Assembly (NCBI GenBank): GCA_030430515.1
Contig: JAUIKX010000027.1
Location: 1 to 17,506, forward strand
Direction: 5' to 3'
Origin: Gammaproteobacteria bacterium
GTDB lineage: Bacteria; Pseudomonadota; Gammaproteobacteria; Pseudomonadales; Azotimanducaceae
DNA: 17,506 nt
Shown here: piece by piece, positions 1-7,030 of the stretch
Layout of the letters: each line of letters opens with the position of its first letter
Numbering within the stretch: position 1 is the first letter of the stretch
Translations under genes and position numbers: made by a program
Notes under the pieces: model-generated
What the model saw: the letters and a program-made list of their open reading frames with translations, nothing else
What the model was told of the DNA's origin: nothing
Databases searched by the model: none

Positions 1-1183
1 GAGTCTGGCCCAGCATGAAGTTGCGCCGATCGCTGCCGCCGGCATAGCTTGCGATACGCGACGGGCCGTCCTGCACCACATTGGCGGGAGCCGCCCACAT
101 CTCCAGGGAGAATTCTCCGGTGCTGGTGATCTGCTCGTGCAGCTTGGCGCTGGCTGAGGTCGAGCCCTGGGCCTTGCCATCGGTGAACTGCACGCCCCAG
201 CCGCCGACCCACTGATAGCTGCCGGAAAGCGTGAGGTTCAGCGCCGGCTCCACGCCGCTGGTGTCGAACACGGTGTTGCCGCTGCCGGTTTTGAATTCGT
301 AGAAGGCGATGACGTTGGTGTCGTGGCGGCCACCGGAAGAAGAGACGATGCCGTCGGTGAGCGCCAGCGCTTTGCTGGTGACCAGCTGCGGGTCGATCTG
401 CGTGGGCGAGATGCTGTCCGACATGGCGGTGATGGCCGTCTGCATCTCGGCGGCGTTCGCGGCGCAGTCACTCCAGCAGTTGTGGAACTCCTGGCTGAGG
501 CGGAGCACGAGCCGCGAGTTCGACGGCGTTTCCAGGTCGATCTTGGATTGTGCTGCTGCGTAAGCGGCGTCCACGTCGGCGCCGGCAAAGAAGGGCGATT
601 GAGGTACGCTCGCAGATTCGGTGTGGCAACCGGCGCAGTACGTAGTCAGCAGCGGGTAGACAGTGCTCTGGAAGAGCGATGCATCGGCTGGGAAGTTTTT
701 GCTCTCACCGGGATCGATGAGTACCGGCGCTGTGAGCACGATGGTGTTGCCGCTGCCGCCCAGGGTGTCGCCTGCCCAGGCCTCGATGTATCCCTGAATG
801 ATATCGCCGCACACGTCATCGTTCGTTTCCCAGCAGTTGTGGCCGCCACGGACTTTCGTGACCATCAGGCTGGTGCCGGGATCTGAGAGGTTGACGAGCC
901 CGTTGGCGATGTCATACGCGAGATTCACGTCGTCTGAGCGCACGAAGCGGGGCGACTGGCTCTCGTTGTGGCATGAGCCGCAACGGTTGTTGGGCACCAG
1001 ATTGTCCCAGACGTTGAGCTTGAAGCTCTGCACATCGCTCGTGGACGGTGCCGGGCCGGTGTAGTTCGACACGTCCGGCGGCGAAGTCTGCGGGTTCGTC
1101 TCAACACTGGCGCCGGTGCTGCCGCCGCAGGCTGCGAGCATTGAGAGCGCGGTGATGGCAAAGATCAATCGGAAGATGGTCAT
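1..1183 (-). CDS. Di-haem c-type lipoprotein with LamG-like domain (partial, C-terminus beyond window)
   Basis: The start is the ATG at 1183, giving a lipoprotein signal peptide whose lipobox ends at Cys19 (SMLAAC). Two c-type haem motifs follow: CGSCH at about residues 68-72 and CAGCH at about 183-187. Each heads a similar module of roughly 50 residues with an SP.F, DV..AY pattern and a downstream HNCW (about 115-118 in the first copy), so the N-terminal half looks like a tandem cytochrome duplication. From about residue 290 the sequence resembles a LamG/concanavalin-like jelly roll (FYEFKTGSG, then FSLEMWAAP), which may bind glycan or protein. The frame stays open to base 1, so the gene is truncated by the window. 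It starts two bases after the stop of the upstream cytochrome-like gene and is surely co-transcribed with it. I infer a periplasm- or surface-anchored electron-transfer protein; its partner and substrate are unknown. Confidence 0.85.
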   Translation of the reverse strand, partial: MTIFRLIFAITALSMLAACGGSTGASVETNPQTSPPDVSNYTGPAPSTSDVQSFKLNVWDNLVPNNRCGSCHNESQSPRFVRSDDVNLAYDIANGLVNLSDPGTSLMVTKVRGGHNCWETNDDVCGDIIQGYIEAWAGDTLGGSGNTIVLTAPVLIDPGESKNFPADASLFQSTVYPLLTTYCAGCHTESASVPQSPFFAGADVDAAYAAAQSKIDLETPSNSRLVLRLSQEFHNCWSDCAANAAEMQTAITAMSDSISPTQIDPQLVTSKALALTDGIVSSSGGRHDTNVIAFYEFKTGSGNTVFDTSGVEPALNLTLSGSYQWVGGWGVQFTDGKAQGSTSASAKLHEQITSTGEFSLEMWAAPANVVQDGPSRIASYAGGSDRRNFMLGQT

Positions 1184-1185
1184 CT

Positions 1186-2406
1186 TCAGTTCCCCATGCA
1201 GTAAACGGCGGACTCAGCGAATACCGTCTTCAGGTTGTATCCGGAGCCGCGGAAGGAGGCGACCATCGCATCGATCTGAGATCGATCTGCACTGTCCTGG
1301 GGTGGTCGCAGACAGACATTCTCGAAGACTTTCGTGACCTGGCAGCTGGCGAATGCATCGGTCTGCGCAAGCTCCCGGCCGAATGATTTTGCACCGTTGC
1401 CTGAACCGGGCAGGCTTTCGTCCCAGCCCAGCAGCGCATTCTGTCCCGCGCGCCAGTAGTTCACCCAGCTGTCATCAGGTGTTGCGTAGCCGTGTTCGAA
1501 AGTCGTGTCGTTGTTGAAATATTTTGCGACGACCCTCGTGCCCGTTTCGGGATCGGTCTCGCCGGCGTCGTTGTAGCTGATGCTGCCGCTTTCGCCATCG
1601 GGATCCGAAGCCTCGTCGTATGCATAGTCGTAGTAGGCGAAAGCCTGGATCAGAGGATCCATACCGGAGTGGCAACCGATGCAGTTGTTCAGAAAAACCC
1701 GGCTGTCGCCGCCGGGGCTGCGCGAAACATCCTGACGTATCCGATCCGGCGGACGGGTGGTGTCCTGTACCTGTTCCAGGTCTCTGCACATGTGATTGAT
1801 AAGCGTGAACCGGAACATGGCGCGGTTGGTGCCGTCGATCAGAAATGCTTTCGCTGCAGCGCGGGTGGTCATGACACCCGCTGTGGCGGAAGCCGGCAGG
1901 GGCGCAACGCTGGACTGAGGTGTGGGTGAAAGGACGCTGCTCAGGTCGGCACCCTGTGATTCGAGCGCTTCATAGTGTGCATTGGAGCTCGCCGAGTAAG
2001 CCGGTACGCCGCTGCCGCTTCCCACGTACACCAGGTCGGCGGAGAGGACGTCCCGGAAATCGGCATCGTCCCGAACCATGCCGATGATCGTTGCCGTGTA
2101 GTCGTTCAGCGGCGCGAATACGTCGCCGGCTTCGTTCGTCCAGGGGGTGGCGAAGTTTTTGAGCGTGACGTTGTAGAACTCCGGGGCCGTCGTCGCCAGC
2201 ATGGCGGCATCATAGGCATCCCCGGCGCCCACCAGACTCTCCATCTGATCCAGCGTGGCCTCATCAGGTGGCACCCCGGCAATGCGATCATGGATGCGTC
2301 GGGCCTGTTCGCGCGCACCTGCCCAGGCGCTGTCCGAAATTGCGGCGGTTAGAGTGCAGCACAGCAGCAGCCCGAGGCTGTACCTGAGTGTTAAGTGGCG
2401 AATCAT
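1186..2406 (-). CDS. Exported mono-haem protein, DUF1588/DUF1585-like
   Basis: This 406-residue protein has a Sec signal peptide, with likely cleavage after SAWA at about residue 29. One haem motif, CIGCH, lies at about 242-246 and is followed by SGMDPL and an aromatic-rich AFAYYDYAY stretch. That resembles the C..CH..MDP pattern of DUF1588 in the cytochrome-associated proteins common in planctomycetes and myxobacteria. The C-terminal part (FGRELAQTDAFASCQ, then an RGSGYNLK segment) is reminiscent of DUF1585. The DUF1587, DUF1592 and DUF1595 domains of the large versions are not evident, so this is a short member. The start is supported by AGGAG eight bases upstream on the minus strand. It is the first gene of the left arm, divergent from the HzsA-related gene and followed two bases later by the LamG cytochrome lipoprotein. 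The family assignment comes from motifs only and is moderate; export and haem binding are more secure. Confidence 0.83.
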   Translation of the reverse strand: MIRHLTLRYSLGLLLCCTLTAAISDSAWAGAREQARRIHDRIAGVPPDEATLDQMESLVGAGDAYDAAMLATTAPEFYNVTLKNFATPWTNEAGDVFAPLNDYTATIIGMVRDDADFRDVLSADLVYVGSGSGVPAYSASSNAHYEALESQGADLSSVLSPTPQSSVAPLPASATAGVMTTRAAAKAFLIDGTNRAMFRFTLINHMCRDLEQVQDTTRPPDRIRQDVSRSPGGDSRVFLNNCIGCHSGMDPLIQAFAYYDYAYDEASDPDGESGSISYNDAGETDPETGTRVVAKYFNNDTTFEHGYATPDDSWVNYWRAGQNALLGWDESLPGSGNGAKSFGRELAQTDAFASCQVTKVFENVCLRPPQDSADRSQIDAMVASFRGSGYNLKTVFAESAVYCMGN

Positions 2407-2576
2407 CGACTCGTGCTCCTGGTTGCGATCTGCTGTTCGATCTCTCTGGTGTGCCTTTCGAACGTAGCAAGCGCCTGAAGGTTGAACGCCGTCTCCGGCA
2501 GCATTCGGACCCGCACAGAATCGTAAAAAGGCGAGCAGGGTGCTGTGACCTGGTTCAGAGTTTCGGCAGCCTCAGA

Positions 2577-2602
2577 TGCGCATTTTTGTCAAGAAATGCA
2601 CA
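2577..2602. repeat. Imperfect 9-bp inverted repeat, candidate operator
   Basis: TGCGCATTT (2577-2585) and AAATGCACA (2594-2602) are inverted repeats with one mismatch and an 8-base spacer. The short direct repeat CCTCAG occurs on both sides (2570-2575 and 2603-2608). It lies ten bases upstream of the CRP-type box in the divergent spacer. This fits a regulator site; no T-tract follows, so a terminator is unlikely. The binding protein is unknown. Confidence 0.35.
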
Positions 2603-2611
2603 CCTCAGCTG

Positions 2612-2627
2612 TGTGATGGACATCACG
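2612..2627 (+). promoter_or_regulatory. CRP-type binding site
   Basis: The site reads TGTGA, six bases, TCACG, against the CRP consensus TGTGA-N6-TCACA. Its core is a perfect GTGATG/CATCAC palindrome around a central GA. The centre (2619.5) sits about 42 bases before a start point predicted from a -10-like AAGAAT at 2650-2655, the spacing of class II CRP activation. This supports translation of the HzsA-related gene starting downstream, because an ATG start at 2616 would lie inside the box. Confidence 0.55.
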
Positions 2628-2687
2628 CTTCGCAGGCATGGGCTTGTGAAAGAATTGTGCCGAATATGTAAGCGCGGTGCGCCGACG

Positions 2688-5375
2688 TTGAGCAGAATCT
2701 ACCTGACACAGCCACGAAGATGGCGGTTGGCCGCAATTGCGTTTGCGATGCTTGCGGGTGCGCTCCTATCTGCCTGCGGTGGTACCACAAGCGGCGGCTC
2801 ATCGGTGCTTGGTGGTAGCCAGGATCCAGACCCGGTCGTCGTGGATTTTCCGCTCGCCTACGTCACGAGACCGCTGCTTCGCGATGACAACGGTGAGCTT
2901 GTTACTCAGGCAGTGCGCAACGCAACGGCTTTCTTCCCGGGCGCCCGACTCATGCTGAGAGATCGGGCCTCCCCGACAGCGGCTGAACGCAATCTGACGG
3001 AAGATGTGTTTGCGGATGTCAACAACGGCGATCCGGCGCTTTACGATGTGAAGGATCTGGACGTGTCGTTCGACGGTGAGCGCCTTGTTTTCGCCATGCG
3101 CGCGCCGGAGATTGCCGGGGCGGACGAGGAAGACCAGCCTACCTGGAACATCTGGCTGTACGACCTCGAGACAGACACGCTTGAGCGTGTGATCGAGTCA
3201 GATATCGTTGCGGAGGACGGCCAGGACATTGCACCGAAGTTTCTGCCTGACGGACGTATCGTCTTCTCCTCGACACGGCAGCGCCACGCAAAAGCGGTGC
3301 TTCTCGATGAGGGCAAGCCGCAGTTCTCGGCGCTTGACGAAGATCGGCGGCAACCCGCCCTGGCGCTGCACGTGATGAACGACGACGGCACCGATATCCA
3401 GCAGATCACTTTCAACGCGAGCTCCGATCTGGATCCGGCAGTGCTCAGCGATGGTCGCGTGGTGTACAGCCGCTGGGACAACGTCGCCGGCATCGACCGC
3501 ATCAGCCTTTACACCGTTCGTCCAGATGGGACCGAAGCAGCATTCCTGTACGGCGTGCACAGCCACGATACGGGTCCCAGCGGCCAGAACATCGAGTTTG
3601 TAGAGAGCTCCGAAATGCCGGACGGACGCCTGCTGGTGCTCATGCGTCCGGGGGGCGATCAGGTACGTATGGGAACGCTTCCCGTCGCCATCGATGTGGC
3701 CGCTTACGTGGAGCACGATCAACCGACCGCCGACAATGTGGGTCTGGTTGCGGATGCTCAGGAACTGCTGCTCACCGGTGATCTGAACCTGGACGACGAT
3801 ACGCCTCCATTGCAGGGCCGTTACGCTTCTGTCTGGCCGTTGACCGATGGCACCGACCGGCTTGTAGTGTCCTGGAGCCAGTGCCGTCTTCTGAACACGA
3901 TGAGCGATCCCCAGGACCCGGTGATCGCGCCCTGTACACCGGCGAATCTTTCGGACGCTGATTTCGTGGAAGCGGATCCGCTCTATGGCATCTGGATGCA
4001 CGACCTCACCGAAGACACCGCGCAACCCATCGTGACCGGAGAAGCGGGCTTCGTGCATACCGATGCGCGCATTATGGAAGCGCGTACCTCGCCGGTCGTG
4101 CTGATCGACAAGACCCCTGGCGTGGATCTGGATGCCGACCTCGTTGCTGCCGGTGTCGGCATCGTCAACATCCGCAGCGTGTACGATTTTGATGGAACGG
4201 CAGTTCTGGACATCCCCGCGCTCGCCGACCCTCAAGTGGCGCTGGCTGCCGATCGTCCGGCGCGTTTTGCGCGGCTGGTGAAATCGGTCTCCATGCCCGA
4301 TGATGATCTCGTCGACCTCGATGGCACTGCATTCGGCCGCTCTCAGGCGCAGCTCATGCGCGAGATCATCGGTTACGTGCCTGTGGAACCGGATGGTTCG
4401 ATCCGCGCGCTGGTGCCGGCCAATGTGCCTTTCTGGATCGACGTGCTCGATGCCGATGGGCGACGTATCACCACTCGACACAATAACTGGCTGCATGTGC
4501 GGCCGGGCGATGAGGTTTCCTGCAACGGCTGCCACACGCCGGATAGCGAGCTGCCGCACGGGCGACCCGATGCAGAAGCTGAAAGCGCCTACGCAGGCGC
4601 GCCATCAGACGGCTCACCGTTTCCGAACACGGAACCGGCGCTGTTTGCGGATGCCGGCGAGACCATGGCCGAGACCTATGCAAAGCGGCAAGGCGAAGAG
4701 CGCAGCCCCAGCGTCGATATTGTTTACGACGATGTGTGGACCGATCCCAACGTGCGGGCAAAAGATGCTTCTTTTGCTTACGCTTACAGTGATCTGACGA
4801 CGCAGATTCCGGTAGATCCGGGCTGCGCGACGAGCTGGAACAGTACCTGTCGCATCGTCATCAACTACGAAAGCCATATCCATCCGCTTTGGGGCGTCGA
4901 TCGCGGTGCCGACACGTGCACGAGCTGCCACAACACGGAAGATGCCATGGCCATGCCCATGGTGCCCGAGGCTCAGTTGGACCTGTCCGACGGCCCCTCT
5001 GCAGATGAGGCAGATCACTTTGCAAGCTACCGGGAACTGCTGTTCAACGACAATGAGCAGGAGGTGGTAGACGGGATTCTTCAGGATCGACTGGTGCAGG
5101 CTACGGACGGCAACGGCGATCCGTTGTTTCAGACCGACGGCGACGGCAATCTGATTCTGGATGCGGACGGCAATCCGGTTCCGGTGCTGGTACCTGTCGC
5201 CGTGACCCCCCCTATGTCGGTTGCCGGAGCGCTTGCCAGCTCGCGGTTTTTTGATCTTTTTGCTGTGGGGGGCACCCATGAAGGGCGTCTCAGCTCGGCG
5301 GAACTCCGCCTGATCTCCGAGTGGATCGACATTGGCGGGCAGTATTACAACAACCCATTCGACGTGCCGCCATAA
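2688..5375 (+). CDS. HzsA-related di-haem beta-propeller lipoprotein
   Basis: From the TTG at 2688 the protein has 895 residues. Its N-terminus carries RRWR, then a hydrophobic stretch and a lipobox ending at Cys30 (LLSACGG). The first part has PD40/WD40-like blades (FLPDGRIVFSS, LSDGRVVYSR, MPDGRLLVLM). A middle segment (VPANVPFWIDVLDADGR, then WLHVRPGDEVSCNGCH) matches the pattern of proteins related to the hydrazine synthase alpha subunit. Haem motifs are CNGCH at about 612-616 and CTSCH at about 744-748. A D/G-rich stretch at about 807-832 looks like calcium-binding loops. No HzsB or HzsC partner is present, so hydrazine synthesis is not implied; the reaction is unknown. The start is uncertain: GTG at 2646 has a weak upstream AGG and would also keep the lipobox. 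This is the first gene of the five-gene right arm. Confidence 0.85.
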   Translation: MSRIYLTQPRRWRLAAIAFAMLAGALLSACGGTTSGGSSVLGGSQDPDPVVVDFPLAYVTRPLLRDDNGELVTQAVRNATAFFPGARLMLRDRASPTAAERNLTEDVFADVNNGDPALYDVKDLDVSFDGERLVFAMRAPEIAGADEEDQPTWNIWLYDLETDTLERVIESDIVAEDGQDIAPKFLPDGRIVFSSTRQRHAKAVLLDEGKPQFSALDEDRRQPALALHVMNDDGTDIQQITFNASSDLDPAVLSDGRVVYSRWDNVAGIDRISLYTVRPDGTEAAFLYGVHSHDTGPSGQNIEFVESSEMPDGRLLVLMRPGGDQVRMGTLPVAIDVAAYVEHDQPTADNVGLVADAQELLLTGDLNLDDDTPPLQGRYASVWPLTDGTDRLVVSWSQCRLLNTMSDPQDPVIAPCTPANLSDADFVEADPLYGIWMHDLTEDTAQPIVTGEAGFVHTDARIMEARTSPVVLIDKTPGVDLDADLVAAGVGIVNIRSVYDFDGTAVLDIPALADPQVALAADRPARFARLVKSVSMPDDDLVDLDGTAFGRSQAQLMREIIGYVPVEPDGSIRALVPANVPFWIDVLDADGRRITTRHNNWLHVRPGDEVSCNGCHTPDSELPHGRPDAEAESAYAGAPSDGSPFPNTEPALFADAGETMAETYAKRQGEERSPSVDIVYDDVWTDPNVRAKDASFAYAYSDLTTQIPVDPGCATSWNSTCRIVINYESHIHPLWGVDRGADTCTSCHNTEDAMAMPMVPEAQLDLSDGPSADEADHFASYRELLFNDNEQEVVDGILQDRLVQATDGNGDPLFQTDGDGNLILDADGNPVPVLVPVAVTPPMSVAGALASSRFFDLFAVGGTHEGRLSSAELRLISEWIDIGGQYYNNPFDVPP
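5106..5183 (+). repeat. Asp/Gly-rich loop repeats inside the HzsA-related protein
   Basis: Three irregular copies of a gacggc-aac/gac type unit encode DGNGD, DGDGN and DADGN in close succession, at about residues 807-832. Such DxDG loops often bind calcium. They sit between the second haem motif and the C-terminus, and could be an insertion that stabilises the fold outside the cell. Confidence 0.45.
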
Positions 5376-5403
5376 GGTGCGGGACACACGGAGCTTGACA
5401 AGG

Positions 5404-6168
5404 ATGAACAAGCACAAAGTACATGCATGGAAGCAGCTGATGGCTTTTCTGCTGGCTGCTCTGGCTGCAATGCCGAGCTGGGCACTGTTTGAGAAGTACC
5501 AGCCGACGGTCGTCGTCGACGACCCCTACATCGAGATGCATACAGCACCGGGCCGGGGTTATCCCGTTTTCTACGTAGCCGGCCGTGGCGAAGAGGTCAC
5601 CGTGCTCAAGAGGCAGACGGACTGGTTCAAGGTGCGAACGGATCGGGGCAAGGAAGGATGGGTGAAGCTCGCTCAGATGCGTCAGACCCTCGACCTGGAC
5701 GGTGGCGAGATCGACTGGAAGGAAGTGGATTTCGAAGATTTTTCCAATCGCCGCTGGCAGCTGGGTATGTCCGGCGGTGATTTCGATGGCGCACGCACGC
5801 TGACTGCATATATCGGTTATGCGCTGACCCCCAACATCACGCTGCAACTGGAAGGCGGTGAGGTGCTCGGGGATTTCTCTGATGGTGAAACGGCCGCGGC
5901 GAGCATTCTGATGTTTCCGTTCCCCGAGTGGCGGATATCACCTTACTTCACTATCGGTACGGGTTTCATCCGTACCCAACCGCACACCACGATCGTGCAG
6001 ACCGAAGATCGTGACGACGAGATTGCCCACGCCGGAATCGGCGCGGATGTCTATCTGTCGGATCGATTTGTGCTGCGAATGGAATACAAACGCCACACGG
6101 TGCTCACGAGTCGGGACGACAATCAGGAGGTCAACCAATGGAAAGCGGGATTTTCAGTCTTTTTCTAA
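5404..6168 (+). CDS. SH3-domain protein with C-terminal outer-membrane beta-barrel
   Basis: The ATG at 5404 gives 254 residues with a signal peptide (cleavage near PSWA, residue 27). A GGAG motif lies ten bases upstream. Residues of about 33-95 look like a bacterial SH3 domain (YIEMHTAPGRGYPVFYVAGR, then EEVTVLKRQTDWFKV and GWVKL), which commonly binds peptidoglycan or protein. Residues of about 117-254 alternate polar and aromatic residues as in a small beta-barrel and end in the C-terminal Phe used by the BAM machinery. It starts 28 bases after the HzsA-related gene, and its last 31 bases overlap the next barrel gene. A role as an envelope anchor or assembly factor is inferred from this pairing. 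Confidence 0.85.
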   Translation: MNKHKVHAWKQLMAFLLAALAAMPSWALFEKYQPTVVVDDPYIEMHTAPGRGYPVFYVAGRGEEVTVLKRQTDWFKVRTDRGKEGWVKLAQMRQTLDLDGGEIDWKEVDFEDFSNRRWQLGMSGGDFDGARTLTAYIGYALTPNITLQLEGGEVLGDFSDGETAAASILMFPFPEWRISPYFTIGTGFIRTQPHTTIVQTEDRDDEIAHAGIGADVYLSDRFVLRMEYKRHTVLTSRDDNQEVNQWKAGFSVFF

Positions 6169-6800
6169 AAGCGGCAATTGCTGTAACGCTCGCCGCCGCG
6201 TGTTTATCGGGCGCTCAGGCTGCTGAGGACGGTGGCCTCGAACTCGAGCCTCTGGTGGTTCGAGAAGTGGAACGCCGGGAGGTGGATGTCGATCGCATCG
6301 ACACCGAGGACTTCGAGGTGGGTATCTACGGCGGGGTGATGAACTTCGAGGACTTCGGCAGCGACCGCTCCTACGGCGTACGCGCAGCGTACCACGTGAC
6401 TGAAGACTTCTTCATCGAAGGTACCTTCGGCGAATCAGAACTGGGTCAGACCAGCTTCGAAGCGCTCAGCGGCGGGGCACAGCTGCTCACCGACAGCGAG
6501 CGTGAAGTCACTTACTACGATGTGTCGCTCGGCTGGAACGTACTTCCGGGCGAGTCGTTCATCTGGAACCGCTGGTCCTTCAAAGGCAGCCTCTATCTTC
6601 TGGCAGGTGCGGGCAGCACGAAGTTCGGCGGAGATGACGTGTTTACGGTCAACGCCGGCGTTGGTTACCGGTTCATCGCGAAGGATTGGCTGGCGCTGCA
6701 CGTGACAGTACGTGACCACCTATTCGAGAGCGATCTGCTCGGCGAATCGGAAACCAAACACAACGTCGAACTCGTCGGCGGTTTCACCATCTTCTTCTAG
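6138..6800 (+). CDS. Outer-membrane beta-barrel protein (OMP_myx_plus-like)
   Basis: The protein has 220 residues with a signal peptide ending around GAQA (residue 28). A charged linker rich in Glu, Arg and Asp follows, then a barrel of about eight strands (VGIYGGVMNFEDF, YGVRAAYHVTEDFFIEGTFG) ending in TIFF. It resembles the barrel family found beside DUF4266 and DUF3570 genes. A perfect AGGAGGT at 6123-6129 lies inside the upstream gene, and the two reading frames overlap by 31 bases, implying coupled translation. Its job is not known; a porin-like scaffold or partner of the larger DUF3570 barrel is inferred from the conserved neighbourhood. Confidence 0.85.
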   Translation: MESGIFSLFLKAAIAVTLAAACLSGAQAAEDGGLELEPLVVREVERREVDVDRIDTEDFEVGIYGGVMNFEDFGSDRSYGVRAAYHVTEDFFIEGTFGESELGQTSFEALSGGAQLLTDSEREVTYYDVSLGWNVLPGESFIWNRWSFKGSLYLLAGAGSTKFGGDDVFTVNAGVGYRFIAKDWLALHVTVRDHLFESDLLGESETKHNVELVGGFTIFF

Positions 6801-6811
6801 GAGGGCACGGC

Positions 6812-7030
6812 ATGAAACGTCTGTTTGCACTTTGCCTGATTGTTCTCGCCGGCGGTTGTTCGTCCATAGAGCCGTGGGTCAGCCCGTTCGAGCGCAACCA
6901 TCTGGCTGACCCGATCATGAGTTTCAACAAGGCACCCGTGTCTTCCTCATACCTGCATCACGTCTATCAGGCGCGGGAAGGTGCACGCGGTGCTGAGGGC
7001 GGATCCGGAGGCGGTTGTGGCTGTAACTAG
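6812..7030 (+). CDS. DUF4266 small lipoprotein with Cys-rich C-terminus
   Basis: This 72-residue protein has a lipobox ending at Cys16 (VLAGGC), followed by the family pattern W.SPFER..LADPIM. It ends in a Gly-rich tail finishing GGGCGCN, so Cys69 and Cys71 sit almost at the C-terminus. AGGAGGG lies eight bases before the ATG. In known genomes DUF4266 genes typically accompany DUF3570 genes, as here. The near-terminal Cys pair could bind a metal, carry a disulfide or be modified; this is inference. The gene overlaps the next one by 14 bases. Confidence 0.88.
   Translation: MKRLFALCLIVLAGGCSSIEPWVSPFERNHLADPIMSFNKAPVSSSYLHHVYQAREGARGAEGGSGGGCGCN
7007..7011 (+). promoter_or_regulatory. Ribosome binding site fixing the DUF3570 start
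   Basis: GGAGG lies five bases before the GTG at 7017, inside the DUF4266 gene. It selects this GTG over the upstream ATG at 6981, which would add a non-hydrophobic extension before the signal peptide. Confidence 0.7.

Larger units (their letters stand above)
2407..2687. promoter_or_regulatory. Divergent intergenic control region of the two redox arms
   Basis: About 280 bases separate the two divergent starts. An open frame reads through the whole spacer into the plus-strand gene, but its translation has no signal peptide or family character, so I treat it as non-coding. The spacer holds an imperfect inverted repeat (2577-2602), a CRP-type palindrome (2612-2627), a weaker CRP-like half-match at 2544-2559 (TGTGA, six bases, TCAGA) and a possible -10 at 2650-2655. 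I found no convincing promoter for the minus-strand arm. Confidence 0.6.

Noticed and set aside
2388..2687. N-terminal extension of the HzsA-related gene to the ATG at 2388 (or 2616)
   Set aside because: The extension has no signal peptide, would bury the lipobox about 130 residues in, overlaps the start of the divergent gene and covers the CRP-type box.
3198..4559. Long open frame of 453 codons opposite the HzsA-related gene
   Set aside because: Its translation is His/Arg/Val-rich with no family resemblance; it is a GC-driven antisense shadow of a clear gene.
2688..5375. True hydrazine synthase
   Set aside because: The beta and gamma subunit genes are absent, and family resemblance is limited to the overall layout and motif context.
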